This document shows positions 9,406 to 17,417 of a DNA stretch of 59,632 nucleotides, in pieces; the first letter of the stretch is position 1; each line of letters begins with the position of its first letter. This DNA comes from Priestia koreensis. GTDB lineage: Bacteria; Bacillota; Bacilli; Bacillales; Bacillaceae_H. Made by a program: the position numbers and the translations under genes. The DNA lies in contig NZ_LILC01000031.1 in assembly GCF_001274935.1 (NCBI RefSeq), positions 1 to 59,632 of the forward strand, read 5' to 3'. The notes beneath the pieces were generated by a model. The model had not been told where the DNA came from. It made no database searches and was given only the letters and a program-made list of their open reading frames with translations.

Positions 9406-9885
9406 ATGAAATTTCGTATTGGACAAGGTTTTGACGTGCATGAATTTGCAGAAGGTCGTCCATTAATTATCGGTGGAATTGAAATTCCTCATGAAGTAGG
9501 ATTGCTTGGACATTCGGATGCAGACGTTCTATTGCATACCGTATCAGACGCATTATTAGGTGCCGTTGCAAAAGGGGATATCGGAAAACATTTTCCAGAT
9601 ACAGATGATGCCTATAAAGGAGCTGATTCAGCGGTCTTACTTCAACACGTATGGAAATTAGTGAAAGAGGAAGGCTATGAATTGGGAAATGTGGACTGTA
9701 CGATTATTGCACAGCGCCCCAAAATGGCACCGCACATTGAAAAAATCCGTGCGCGCATCGCAGAGCTTTTAGAGTCAGATGTGGATCAAATTAACGTAAA
9801 GGCGACTACAACAGAGAAGCTAGGCTTCACAGGTCGAGAAGAAGGGATTGCAGCGCTTGCAACCGTCTTAATCGTCCAAAATTAG
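9406..9885 (+). CDS. ispF: 2-C-methyl-D-erythritol 2,4-cyclodiphosphate synthase
   Basis: IspF cyclises CDP-methylerythritol phosphate to MEcPP with release of CMP. The 159-residue protein has the metal-binding GFDVHEF motif (D8 and H10), HSDADVLLH with the third zinc ligand near H42, and the conserved ATTTEKLGFTGR segment near the C-terminus. It forms a trimer in known members. It has a GAGGTGAAGAAGG ribosome binding site and is tightly linked to ispD. Confidence 0.97.
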   Translation: MKFRIGQGFDVHEFAEGRPLIIGGIEIPHEVGLLGHSDADVLLHTVSDALLGAVAKGDIGKHFPDTDDAYKGADSAVLLQHVWKLVKEEGYELGNVDCTIIAQRPKMAPHIEKIRARIAELLESDVDQINVKATTTEKLGFTGREEGIAALATVLIVQN

Positions 9886-9982
9886 TTTCGTAGCCTTTAT
9901 TGCACGGGCAATTGGTGTTAAAATAAGCTTTGACTGTATTTATGTTATGTACATATTTATATAAATTGGAGGGTACTTGACT

Positions 9983-11440
9983 ATGTCAAACGAAGTACGT
10001 GTTCGATATGCCCCAAGTCCAACTGGACATCTTCATATCGGAAATGCAAGAACAGCATTATTCAACTATTTATTCGCAAGAAATCAAAACGGTAAATTTA
10101 TTATCCGTATTGAGGATACAGACCAAAAGCGAAATATTGAAGGTGGAGAGGAAAGCCAGCTGCAATATCTTAAATGGTTAGGAATTGAATGGGATGAAAG
10201 CATCGATGTAGGCGGAGAATACGGACCATACCGTCAATCAGAACGCAATCACATCTATGCTAAATATACAGAAGAACTTCTTGAAAAAGGTTTAGCATAT
10301 AAATGCTATTGCACGGAAGAAGAATTAGAAAAAGAGCGTGAAGAGCAATCAGCGAACGGCCAAATGCCTCGTTATTCCGAGAAGTGTCGTAACTTAACGA
10401 CGGAAGAACAGGAAAAGTTAGCAAGTGAAGGCCGTCAGCCAAGCATTCGCTTCCGCGTACCAAAAGGCCAAGTAATCAAATTCAACGACATCGTAAAAGA
10501 TGAAGTATCGTTTGAATCAGATGGTATTGGTGATTTTGTTATCGTGAAAAAAGATGGCACGCCAACTTATAACTACGCAGTAGCGATTGATGATCACTTA
10601 ATGAAAATGACACACGTTTTACGTGGGGATGATCACATTTCCAACACGCCGAAACAAATTATGATTTATGAAGCGTTAGGATGGGAACCACCAATCTTTG
10701 GTCACATGACGCTAATTGTAAACGAAAGCCGTCGTAAGCTAAGTAAACGTGATGAGTCCATTATTCAATTCATTGAACAATACAAAGATCTTGGGTATTT
10801 ACCTGAAGCGATTTTCAACTTCATTACGATGCTTGGATGGTCGCCAGTAGGTGAAGATGAAATATTCTCCAAAGAAGAGTTCATTAAAATCTTTGATCCA
10901 GAGCGCTTATCTAAATCACCAGCATTATTCGATACACAAAAACTAGTGTGGATGAATAATCAATATATGAAGAAGTTAGATCTAGATAAAGTCGTGGAAC
11001 TTTCTCTACCTCACTTAGTAAAAGCAGGTAAGATTGAAGGAAACCTAGATGAAGAACAACAGGCTTGGGTAAGAGATTTAATCGCTCTTTATCAAGAACA
11101 AATGAGCTACGGTGCAGAAATTGTAGAGCTTACAGATATGTTCTTTAAGAAAGAAATTGAGTACAATCACGAAGCACGCCAAGTGTTAGACGAAGAGCAG
11201 GTACCAGAAGTATTAGCTGGGTTTGCGAGCGAAGTGGAAGCAATGGAAGAATTCACTGCAGATAACATTAAGGCATCAATTAAAGCTGTTCAAAAATCGA
11301 CTGGACACAAAGGTAAAAAATTATTTATGCCAATTCGTGTAGCAACAACAGGCGAAACGCATGGCCCTGAGCTTCCTCAATCAATTGCCTTACTAGGTAA
11401 AGATACAGTGTTAGCTCGTTTACAAAGTGTCGTAAGTTGA
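9983..11440 (+). CDS. gltX: Glutamyl-tRNA synthetase
   Basis: GltX is a class I synthetase that charges tRNA-Glu and, in bacilli lacking GlnRS, also mischarges tRNA-Gln for later amidation by GatCAB. The start is the ATG at 9983, nine bases after TTGGAGGGT; the in-frame TTG six bases earlier is less well spaced. Length is 485 residues. Class signatures are present: the HIGH-type HLHIG near residue 15 and KLSKR near 254. The C-terminal half is the helical anticodon-binding region. A TTGACT at 9930-9935 lies upstream but no good -10 partner is seen. Confidence 0.96.
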   Translation: MSNEVRVRYAPSPTGHLHIGNARTALFNYLFARNQNGKFIIRIEDTDQKRNIEGGEESQLQYLKWLGIEWDESIDVGGEYGPYRQSERNHIYAKYTEELLEKGLAYKCYCTEEELEKEREEQSANGQMPRYSEKCRNLTTEEQEKLASEGRQPSIRFRVPKGQVIKFNDIVKDEVSFESDGIGDFVIVKKDGTPTYNYAVAIDDHLMKMTHVLRGDDHISNTPKQIMIYEALGWEPPIFGHMTLIVNESRRKLSKRDESIIQFIEQYKDLGYLPEAIFNFITMLGWSPVGEDEIFSKEEFIKIFDPERLSKSPALFDTQKLVWMNNQYMKKLDLDKVVELSLPHLVKAGKIEGNLDEEQQAWVRDLIALYQEQMSYGAEIVELTDMFFKKEIEYNHEARQVLDEEQVPEVLAGFASEVEAMEEFTADNIKASIKAVQKSTGHKGKKLFMPIRVATTGETHGPELPQSIALLGKDTVLARLQSVVS

Positions 11441-11489
11441 TCTTCAAAATATAATGTACTATTCTTAAGGTAAGATCAGTATGTACGTA

Positions 11490-11739
11490 AAAAGCGTTGA
11501 GAAGGAGAAGTAAGCTATCTACCCATCTTAGAGAGAACGGCCTAGGCTGAAAGCTGTTCATGGTATTAGAGAGCCGAAATGCACCTTCGAGTCCTTTTTT
11601 GAAACATCCGCATGGGTGGAGTAGGGAAAGGCGGTCCTCCCCGTTAAAAGAGCAGAGTTGAGGCGCAAATTAGTGCCTAAACAGAGTGGAACCGCGTATT
11701 CAAACGTCTCTGTGTCATGATGGCACAGGGACGTTTTTT
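11490..11739 (+). ncRNA. T-box leader (cysteine-type) of the cysE operon
   Basis: A 358-base gap before cysE holds a complete T-box riboswitch. Stem I begins around 11490 and carries a candidate specifier TGC (Cys codon, 11580-11582) in the GAAATGCACC context. The T-box sequence AGTGGAACCGCG ends at 11696, with the tRNA-acceptor pairing bulge TGGA at 11687-11690. ACAGAG (11681-11686) can pair with CTCTGT (11708-11713) to form the antiterminator, which is mutually exclusive with the 12-bp terminator stem 11703-11714/11724-11735 and its T-run. Uncharged tRNA-Cys should therefore allow readthrough into cysE-cysS. The 5' boundary is approximate. Confidence 0.92.
11703..11739 (+). terminator. Regulated terminator of the cysE T-box
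   Basis: The stem AACGTCTCTGTG with CACAGGGACGTT closes a 9-base loop and is followed by seven T. Its 5' arm contains the CTCTGT needed for the antiterminator, as required for tRNA-dependent control. Confidence 0.9.
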
Positions 11740-11798
11740 TATATAAAGCCATTTATAAAAAGAAAGAACAAGGGTGTAAACAATTGGGGTGAAAGGCA

Positions 11799-12455
11799 AT
11801 GATAAGACTACTGAAAGAAGATATCGATGTGGTTTTTGAACAAGATCCAGCAGCGAGAAGTTATATAGAAGTTGTTTTAACGTATTCAGGGTTACATGCT
11901 ATTTGGTCTCACAGATTAGCTCATGCGCTTTTTCGAAGAAAGTGGTTCTTTTTAGCAAGATCCATTTCGCAAATAAGCCGTTTTTTCACAGGAATTGAGA
12001 TTCATCCAGGTGCTAAAATCGGTCGTCGCTTTTTTATTGATCATGGCATGGGCGTTGTCATTGGGGAAACATGTGAAATTGGTGATAATGTTACCGTTTA
12101 TCAGGGAGTAACTCTCGGGGGAACGGGAAAGGAAAAAGGAAAACGGCATCCAACGATTAAAGATAATGTACTGATTGCAACAGGCGCAAAAGTACTTGGT
12201 TCGATAACTATTCATGAAAATTCAAAGATTGGTGCTGGTTCCGTTGTATTGCATGAGGTTCCGCCTAATTCAACGGTTGTTGGGATACCAGGACAGGTTA
12301 AGATTCAAAACGGTAAGAAAATTAATAAAGACTTAAATCATCAAGATTTACCAGATCCTGTAGCAGAACGTTTTAAAGAATTAGAGAGAGAAATTAAACG
12401 ATTACAACAAGAACTGGATGATGTAAAAGAAGGGAAGAATGAAGATGGGCATTAA
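11799..12455 (+). CDS. cysE: Serine O-acetyltransferase
   Basis: CysE acetylates serine with acetyl-CoA to give O-acetylserine, the carbon skeleton for cysteine. The 218-residue protein is the short Gram-positive type: an N-terminal helical part (about 1-60), then a left-handed parallel beta-helix of hexapeptide repeats (IHPGAKIGRR, CEIGDNVTVYQG, HENSKIGAGSVV) and a charged C-terminal coiled tail. His and Asp of the catalytic pair are in the FIDHGMGVVIGET stretch. The ATG follows GGGGTGAAAGG. It overlaps cysS by 11 bases, so cysteine synthesis and cysteinyl-tRNA charging are both placed under the T-box. Confidence 0.96.
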   Translation: MIRLLKEDIDVVFEQDPAARSYIEVVLTYSGLHAIWSHRLAHALFRRKWFFLARSISQISRFFTGIEIHPGAKIGRRFFIDHGMGVVIGETCEIGDNVTVYQGVTLGGTGKEKGKRHPTIKDNVLIATGAKVLGSITIHENSKIGAGSVVLHEVPPNSTVVGIPGQVKIQNGKKINKDLNHQDLPDPVAERFKELEREIKRLQQELDDVKEGKNEDGH

Positions 12456-13845
12456 GTTATACAACACACTAACTCGTCAAAAAGAAGAGTTTAAGCCCCT
12501 TGAGGAAAATAAGGTAAAGATGTACGTATGCGGTCCAACCGTTTATAACTATATTCACATTGGAAACGCACGTCCTGCAATTGTATTCGATACGGTTCGA
12601 AAATATTTAGAGTTCCGCGGATATGAGGTTCAATACGTATCGAATTTTACGGATGTTGATGATAAACTCATCCGAGCAGCAAAAGAACTAGGTGAAGAAG
12701 TGCCGGTCATTGCAGAGCGTTTTATCGATGCTTATCACGAAGACGTTTCTTCTCTAGGATGCAGTAAAGCTACTGTTCACCCACGTGTAACAGAAAATAT
12801 GGATATTATCATTGAATTCATTGATGAACTTGTGAAAAAAGGATTCGCTTATGAATCAGATGGTGACGTCTACTATCGCACACGCAAATTCGATGGGTAT
12901 GGAAAGTTATCACACCAACCGATTGATGACTTAAAATCAGGTGCGCGTATTGAAGTAGGCGAGAAAAAAGAAGATCCATTGGACTTTGCACTATGGAAAA
13001 ACGCAAAAGAAGATGAAATTACGTGGGATAGTCCTTGGGGCAAAGGGCGACCAGGCTGGCACATCGAGTGCTCTGCTATGGCACGAAAATATTTAGGAGA
13101 CACGATTGATATTCATGCTGGTGGACAGGATTTAGCATTCCCTCACCACGAAAATGAAATTGCTCAATCAGAAGCCTTGACTGGTAAACCATTTGCAAAC
13201 TACTGGTTGCACAACGGCTACATTAATATTGATAACGAAAAGATGTCGAAGTCACTAGGTAACTTTGTACTGGTTCATGACATTATTAAAAAGTTTGATC
13301 CAAACCTTCTGCGTTTCTTTATTTTGTCAGTTCACTATCGTCATCCAATCAATTACAATGAAGAATTATTGGAGAAAACAAAGAACGCGCTAGAGCGTAT
13401 TAAAACAGCGTATGCCAATCTAAAACATCGAGTAGAGAGTGCAAGTGACTTAGCTGATAATAATGCACAGTGGTTAAAAACGATTGAAGACTTGCGTACT
13501 TCTTTCATTCGTGAAATGGACGATGATTTTAATACAGCCAATGCTATTTCAATTTTATTTGATCTTGCTAAACAAGCTAATTTGTATCTAGTCGAGAAAA
13601 ACACGTCAGAAGAAGTTCTTCATGCATTCATTAAAGTAATGGAGGATCTAGCTACAGTGTTAGGTTTGACACTTGGAGAGCAAGAACTACTTGATGAAGA
13701 TATTGAACGTCTTATTCAAGAACGAATTGATGCTCGTAAAAATCGTGACTTTAAACGCGCAGACGAAATTCGGGATGAGTTAAAGAGCCGTGACATTATT
13801 TTAGAAGATACGGCTCAAGGTACGAGATGGAAAAGAGGATCATGA
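12445..13845 (+). CDS. cysS: Cysteinyl-tRNA synthetase
   Basis: CysS activates cysteine and loads it on tRNA-Cys. The chosen ATG (12445) lies nine bases after AAGAAGGGA and inside the cysE 3' end; an ATG six bases earlier is in frame but too close to that ribosome binding site. Length is 466 residues. Class I signatures HIGN (near residue 37) and KMSKS (near 266) are present, along with the zinc ligands of the family: a Cys in MYVCGPT, a Cys in WHIECSAM and HHE. The C-terminal helical part recognises the anticodon stem. mrnC starts at its stop codon. Confidence 0.97.
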   Translation: MGIKLYNTLTRQKEEFKPLEENKVKMYVCGPTVYNYIHIGNARPAIVFDTVRKYLEFRGYEVQYVSNFTDVDDKLIRAAKELGEEVPVIAERFIDAYHEDVSSLGCSKATVHPRVTENMDIIIEFIDELVKKGFAYESDGDVYYRTRKFDGYGKLSHQPIDDLKSGARIEVGEKKEDPLDFALWKNAKEDEITWDSPWGKGRPGWHIECSAMARKYLGDTIDIHAGGQDLAFPHHENEIAQSEALTGKPFANYWLHNGYINIDNEKMSKSLGNFVLVHDIIKKFDPNLLRFFILSVHYRHPINYNEELLEKTKNALERIKTAYANLKHRVESASDLADNNAQWLKTIEDLRTSFIREMDDDFNTANAISILFDLAKQANLYLVEKNTSEEVLHAFIKVMEDLATVLGLTLGEQELLDEDIERLIQERIDARKNRDFKRADEIRDELKSRDIILEDTAQGTRWKRGS

Positions 13846-14267
13846 TGTTACAAACTGAAAATATCGACGCTAAACAGTTGAATAGTTTAGCGCTTGCTTA
13901 TATGGGAGATGCCGTATATGAAATCTATATACGGCAACACCTTTTATCATTAGGAAGCGTACGCCCTAATCAATTGCATAACAAAGCAAAGGGCTATGTA
14001 TCAGCAAAAGCGCAATCCAAAGTTGCGCATGCCTTTATTGAAAATGATTGTTTAAGTGAAGAAGAAGTGGCTGTTCTGAAACGAGGAAGAAATGCCAAGT
14101 CAGGTACAGTTCCGAAAAACACAGATGTTCAAACGTATCGTTATAGTACCGCATTTGAAGCTTTAATCGGATATCATTATCTCCTTCGCAATCAACAGCG
14201 CATGGAAGAGCTTATTACATTAGCCATTAGTTTTATTGAAGGAGAGAAAGGAGAACAAAAATCATGA
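13845..14267 (+). CDS. mrnC: Mini-ribonuclease III (MrnC)
   Basis: Mini-III is an RNase III-like enzyme lacking a double-stranded-RNA-binding domain; it trims 23S rRNA precursors. The RNase III fold signature LALAYMGDAVYEIYIR lies near residues 14-30 with the catalytic acidic residues, and the conserved RGRNAKS is near 84. Two tandem ATGs occur at 13842 and 13845. GAGGA (13835-13839) is better spaced to the second, giving 140 residues; the first would overlap the cysS stop as ATGA. It sits next to rlmB, another 23S rRNA factor. Confidence 0.93.
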   Translation: MLQTENIDAKQLNSLALAYMGDAVYEIYIRQHLLSLGSVRPNQLHNKAKGYVSAKAQSKVAHAFIENDCLSEEEVAVLKRGRNAKSGTVPKNTDVQTYRYSTAFEALIGYHYLLRNQQRMEELITLAISFIEGEKGEQKS

Positions 14268-15028
14268 CAAATACAACAAATACGACAGATAGCGAATACA
14301 TCATTGGTCGAAACCCAGTGTTAGAAGCGTTAAAGTCTGAGCGCGATATTAATAAAATCCTGGTTGCAGAGGGGTCTCAAAAAGGTTCCATGCAACAAAT
14401 TATTCAACGAGCAAAGGACAGCGGTGTGTTAGTTCAATTTGTTCCTAAAAAGAAAATCGAACAAATGGTAGAAGGTAATCATCAAGGAGTATTAGCACAA
14501 GTAGCTGCTTATCAGTACGCAGACATTGAAGATTTGTTCGAATTAGCAGCTAAGCGAGACGAAATGCCGTTCTTTCTAATTTTAGATGAGATCGAGGATC
14601 CTCATAACTTAGGTTCAATTATGAGAACAGCTGATGCGATAGGAGCTCACGGTATCATTATTCCGAAGCGCCGTGCGGTAGGTTTAACAGCCACTGTAGC
14701 AAAAGCCTCTACTGGAGCTATTGAGCACATTCCGGTTGTAAAAGTAACCAATCTAGCGCGTACGATCGATGAGCTTAAGCAACGCAATATTTGGATCGTA
14801 GGTACAGATGCAAAAGGTACGCAAGATTATCGTGATTTAGATACAAACATGCCTGTAGGTCTAGTAATTGGTAGTGAAGGTAAAGGGATGAATCGTTTAA
14901 TCAAAGATAAATGTGACTTCTTAGTTCACTTACCAATGGTCGGGAAGGTAACATCTTTGAATGCCTCTGTTGCAGCCAGTCTACTAATGTATGAGGTATA
15001 TAGAAAACGCCATCCTTTAGGTGAATAG
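14264..15028 (+). CDS. rlmB: 23S rRNA 2'-O-methyltransferase RlmB (SpoU family)
   Basis: RlmB methylates the ribose of a guanosine in the peptidyl-transferase P-loop region of 23S rRNA (G2251 in E. coli numbering). The 254-residue protein has an N-terminal substrate-binding domain (about 10-85) and a C-terminal SPOUT domain with the three knot motifs: NLGSIMRTADAIGAHG, VIGSEGKGM and LNASVAASLLMYE. The ATG overlaps the mrnC stop by four bases (ATGA), with AGAAAGGAGA upstream, which indicates translational coupling. Confidence 0.95.
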   Translation: MTNTTNTTDSEYIIGRNPVLEALKSERDINKILVAEGSQKGSMQQIIQRAKDSGVLVQFVPKKKIEQMVEGNHQGVLAQVAAYQYADIEDLFELAAKRDEMPFFLILDEIEDPHNLGSIMRTADAIGAHGIIIPKRRAVGLTATVAKASTGAIEHIPVVKVTNLARTIDELKQRNIWIVGTDAKGTQDYRDLDTNMPVGLVIGSEGKGMNRLIKDKCDFLVHLPMVGKVTSLNASVAASLLMYEVYRKRHPLGE

Positions 15029-15031
15029 CTC

Positions 15032-15544
15032 ATGCAAAATGTTCTACTTGTAGATGGCTATAATATCATTGGTGCTTGGCCAGAACTACGGGCGTTAAAA
15101 GATCGGGATCTATCTGCTGCTAGAGATGTTTTGTTAGAAAAGATGGCGGAGTACAGAGCCTACATGGATTACCGTGTGATTGTTGTATTTGATGCTCACC
15201 TTGTAGAAGGAATCGAAAAAAAAGATTTATCTTACAAGGTGGAGGTCATTTTCACTCGTGAAAATGAAACGGCTGATGAACGAATTGAGAAGCTTGCACA
15301 ATCGCTTAATAATATTAAAACGCAAATTCATGTTGCGACATCTGATTTTACGGAGCAGTGGGCGATCTTCGGACAAGGTGCTCTTCGGAAATCTGCACGA
15401 GAATTGCGGAACGAAATGCTTGAGATAGAAAAAAATATTAATCGCGATGTAAAAGGAATTCAAGAGAGAAAACCCGTTAGCCGCATACAGTTATCAGATG
15501 AAGTAATTAAAATTTTCGAAAAATGGCGCCGCGGTGAATCATGA
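15032..15544 (+). CDS. rae1: Ribosome-associated endoribonuclease Rae1 (YacP, NYN domain)
   Basis: Rae1 enters the ribosomal A site and cleaves particular mRNAs during translation in B. subtilis. The 170-residue protein is a single NYN/PIN-like domain starting with the LLVDGYNII motif (residues 5-13), followed by an acidic VVFDAH segment (near 51-56) and the conserved TSDFTEQ near 103; the C-terminal tail is helical. It begins three bases after rlmB, closing the cysE-cysS-mrnC-rlmB-rae1 run. sigH follows with its own promoter six bases after the stop. Confidence 0.93.
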   Translation: MQNVLLVDGYNIIGAWPELRALKDRDLSAARDVLLEKMAEYRAYMDYRVIVVFDAHLVEGIEKKDLSYKVEVIFTRENETADERIEKLAQSLNNIKTQIHVATSDFTEQWAIFGQGALRKSARELRNEMLEIEKNINRDVKGIQERKPVSRIQLSDEVIKIFEKWRRGES

Positions 15545-15549
15545 AGTAG

Positions 15550-15579
15550 TTGACGCTTTCAAAAAACCTACTGTATAAT
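15550..15579 (+). promoter_or_regulatory. SigA promoter of sigH
   Basis: TTGACG (15550-15555), 18 bases and TATAAT (15574-15579) lie directly after the rae1 stop. Transcription would begin near 15586, leaving a short leader before the GTG start at 15613. In B. subtilis sigH is transcribed by SigA and repressed by AbrB; AbrB binding cannot be judged from sequence. Confidence 0.8.
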
Positions 15580-15612
15580 ATTTCTATCTACTGTACGGTC
15601 GGGGGGATTGGC

Positions 15613-16263
15613 GTGACCTACAACTATGGGAGAAAACCAAATGCTCGTTTTGACAATCATGAAGACGAAGAAATTTTAGAGCTTGTTCATCAAGGAAATA
15701 GTGAAGCATTAGAGTATCTGATTCACAAATACAAAAATTTTGTACGCGCCAAAGCAAGATCTTATTTTCTAATTGGTGCAGATCGCGAAGATATTGTCCA
15801 AGAAGGAATGATAGGATTATACAAGGCAATCAGGGATTTTAAAGAAGATAAGCTAGCTTCGTTTAAAGCATTTGCTGAGTTGTGCATTACTAGGCAAATT
15901 ATTACTGCGATTAAAACGGCCACTAGGCAAAAGCACATTCCTTTGAACTCTTACGTTTCATTGGACAAGCCTATCTATGACGAGGAATCTGATCGTACAT
16001 TAATGGATGTAATTTCTGGCGCGAAAGTGATGGACCCAGAAGAGCTTATTATCAATCAGGAAGAGTTTGATGATATTGAGCTCAAAATGGCGGAGTTACT
16101 TAGTGACTTAGAACGAAAGGTTTTGGCCCTATATTTAGACGGTCGATCCTATCAAGAAATTTCAGAAGATTTAAATCGACATGTTAAGTCGATTGACAAT
16201 GCTCTTCAACGTGTTAAGCGGAAGCTAGAGCGCTATTTGGAACTACGAGAGATTACGTTGTGA
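15613..16263 (+). CDS. sigH: RNA polymerase sigma factor SigH (Sigma-H)
   Basis: SigH directs transcription of early sporulation and competence genes (in B. subtilis spo0A, spo0F, kinA, ftsAZ). The frame is open back to 15550, but that first TTG is the -35 box of the promoter; the GTG at 15613, after GGGGGGAT, gives 216 residues, close to the family length of 218. Region 2 with FVRAKARSYFLIGADREDIVQEG (split across about 47-70) and region 4.2 with SYQEISEDLNRHVKSIDN are clear. The protein is highly similar to the B. subtilis form from residue 40 on; only the first 25 residues differ. Confidence 0.96.
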   Translation: MTYNYGRKPNARFDNHEDEEILELVHQGNSEALEYLIHKYKNFVRAKARSYFLIGADREDIVQEGMIGLYKAIRDFKEDKLASFKAFAELCITRQIITAIKTATRQKHIPLNSYVSLDKPIYDEESDRTLMDVISGAKVMDPEELIINQEEFDDIELKMAELLSDLERKVLALYLDGRSYQEISEDLNRHVKSIDNALQRVKRKLERYLELREITL

Positions 16264-16285
16264 CAAAACAGGAAACAAACTTGTA

Positions 16286-16313
16286 TTGACACCAAAAGAA
16301 TGATTGTGATACG
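16286..16313 (+). promoter_or_regulatory. Promoter of rpmGB-secE
   Basis: TTGACA (16286-16291), a 16-base spacer and GATACG (16308-16313), preceded by TGT that acts as an extended -10. It lies just after sigH and would start transcription near 16320. Confidence 0.6.
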
Positions 16314-16353
16314 TTTTTATGGATAATTCAAGAAATATAGGTGGTTTCGTATA

Positions 16354-16503
16354 ATGCGAAAAAAGGTTATTCTCGCATGTGTTGATTGTGGAAGCCGTAA
16401 CTATTCAACTATGAAGAGTACGGAAAATCTGCACGAGAGATTAGAAATAAAAAAGTTTTGTAAAACTTGTAATTCACACACGTTGCATCGTGAAACAAAA
16501 TAA
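16354..16503 (+). CDS. rpmGB: 50S ribosomal protein L33, zinc-binding type
   Basis: This 49-residue protein has both CxxC pairs (C9/C12 and C36/C39), so it is the zinc-containing (C+) form of L33 located near the E site of the large subunit. Paralogues without the cysteines replace it under zinc starvation in bacilli; none lies in this window. Its position before secE-nusG matches rpmGB of B. subtilis. The ribosome binding site is AGGTGG, nine bases upstream of ATG. It was too short for a length-filtered gene search. Confidence 0.93.
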   Translation: MRKKVILACVDCGSRNYSTMKSTENLHERLEIKKFCKTCNSHTLHRETK

Positions 16504-16555
16504 AGTTTGGATCTGCATAGACTGAGCACCCCTGTGTAATTGGAGGTTACCTACA

Positions 16556-16738
16556 ATGAATCGTTTCATCAATTTCTTGCGTGATGTAGGACGCGAGATG
16601 AAAAAGGTTAGTTGGCCCAAGCGTAAGGAATTAACTCGTTATACGGTTACTGTTATTGGTACTGTCGCATTTATGGCTATCTTTTTTGCACTAGTAGATT
16701 TAGGAATTTCAAGGTTAATTCGCTTAGTACTTGAATAA
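16556..16738 (+). CDS. secE: Preprotein translocase subunit SecE
   Basis: SecE clamps SecY in the SecYEG channel. This is the short one-segment Gram-positive form, 60 residues: an amphipathic N-terminal helix with VGREMKKVSWPKRKEL (about 10-26), the most conserved part, and a single transmembrane helix (about 33-55). TTGGAGG lies 11 bases before ATG. SecY is encoded at 42482. A hairpin with T-run (16785-16807) follows. Confidence 0.95.
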   Translation: MNRFINFLRDVGREMKKVSWPKRKELTRYTVTVIGTVAFMAIFFALVDLGISRLIRLVLE

Positions 16739-16761
16739 GATCATTTCAAGCGTGTTATAAT
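16731..16761 (+). promoter_or_regulatory. Possible extended -10 promoter upstream of nusG
   Basis: TGT-TATAAT (16753-16761) is a strong extended -10. The best -35 is TTGAAT (16731-16736), but the spacer is 19 bases, longer than usual. Transcripts from here would immediately meet the hairpin at 16785-16807. Confidence 0.45.
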
Positions 16762-16784
16762 AGCAATTGAATGATTCATTTCGT

Positions 16785-16807
16785 AAAAGCCCGGTAACGG
16801 GTTTTTT
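16785..16807 (+). terminator. Short terminator or attenuator between secE and nusG
   Basis: AAAAGCCCG (16785-16793), a GTAA tetraloop and CGGGTTTTTT form a short stem of four G-C pairs extended by a G-U pair and A-U pairs, followed by T residues. It may end the secE transcript or attenuate transcripts from the candidate promoter at 16731-16761. Confidence 0.6.
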
Positions 16808-16843
16808 AATTTGTTCAAAAAGAAACGAGCGATAATATATTGC

Positions 16844-16872
16844 GGGGAGGGAAGGACACATAGTCCTCATAT
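16844..16872 (+). promoter_or_regulatory. nusG ribosome binding site separated from the ATG by a hairpin
   Basis: The strong Shine-Dalgarno GGGGAGG (16844-16850) lies 22 bases before the ATG at 16873, much too far for normal use. Between them AGGAC (16853-16857) and GTCCT (16863-16867) form a 5-bp stem with an ACATA loop. Folding this 15-base element leaves seven bases between SD and start, the optimum. The protein start is fixed by the conserved family N-terminus, so the spacing is real. Confidence 0.7.
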
Positions 16873-17406
16873 ATGGAGAAAAATTGGTATGTTGTTCATA
16901 CGTATTCTGGATACGAAAATAAAGTGAAGACGAACTTGGAAAAGCGCGTTGAGACAATGGGCATGCAAGATAAGATCTTCCGTGTAGTAGTTCCAGAAGA
17001 AGAAGAAAAAGAGATTAAAAATAACAAAACAAAAATCACGAAAAAGAAAGTATTCCCTGGTTACGTGCTAGTTGAAATTATCATGACAGATGATTCTTGG
17101 TACGTTGTGCGTAATACACCAGGTGTAACAGGATTCGTTGGTTCTGCTGGATCTGGGTCTAAGCCTACACCGCTTTTACCTGGTGAAGTAGACGTTATTC
17201 TGAAGCGCATGGGCATGGAAGGCGAAGACGTAGAATTTGACTTTGAAATTAAAGAAGTGGTAACTGTTAAAGAGGGACCATTTGCTAACTTTGAAGGTTC
17301 CATTGAAGAAATCGATAAAAATCGCAAAAAAGTTCGCGTGCTTGTAAACATGTTTGGACGCGAAACCCCAGTGGAATTAGATTTTACACAAGTTGAGAAA
17401 ATATAA
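16873..17406 (+). CDS. nusG: Transcription termination/antitermination factor NusG
   Basis: NusG binds the RNA polymerase clamp and modulates pausing, and couples transcription to other processes. The 177-residue protein has the NGN domain (1-110, beginning with WYVVHTYSGYE and including the PGYVLV hairpin) and a C-terminal KOW domain (about 123-177, with VKEGPFANFEGSIEEID). The start MEKNWYVV is the family start even though its ribosome binding site is unusually distant. It precedes the L11-L1 genes, as in most bacteria. Confidence 0.97.
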   Translation: MEKNWYVVHTYSGYENKVKTNLEKRVETMGMQDKIFRVVVPEEEEKEIKNNKTKITKKKVFPGYVLVEIIMTDDSWYVVRNTPGVTGFVGSAGSGSKPTPLLPGEVDVILKRMGMEGEDVEFDFEIKEVVTVKEGPFANFEGSIEEIDKNRKKVRVLVNMFGRETPVELDFTQVEKI

Positions 17407-17417
17407 TCCCAAAAAAC

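Noticed and set aside
9930..9960. Promoter before gltX (TTGACT at 9930-9935)
   Set aside because: The sequence 17-18 bases downstream (ATATTT/TATTTA) is a poor -10; not called.
11450..11455. TATAAT between gltX and the T-box
   Set aside because: No matching -35 (17 bases upstream is GTGTCG) and no extended -10.
15550..15612. Longer SigH with 21 extra N-terminal residues from TTG at 15550
   Set aside because: That TTG is the -35 box of the promoter, so it cannot lie in the mRNA from it; GTG 15613 has the ribosome binding site.
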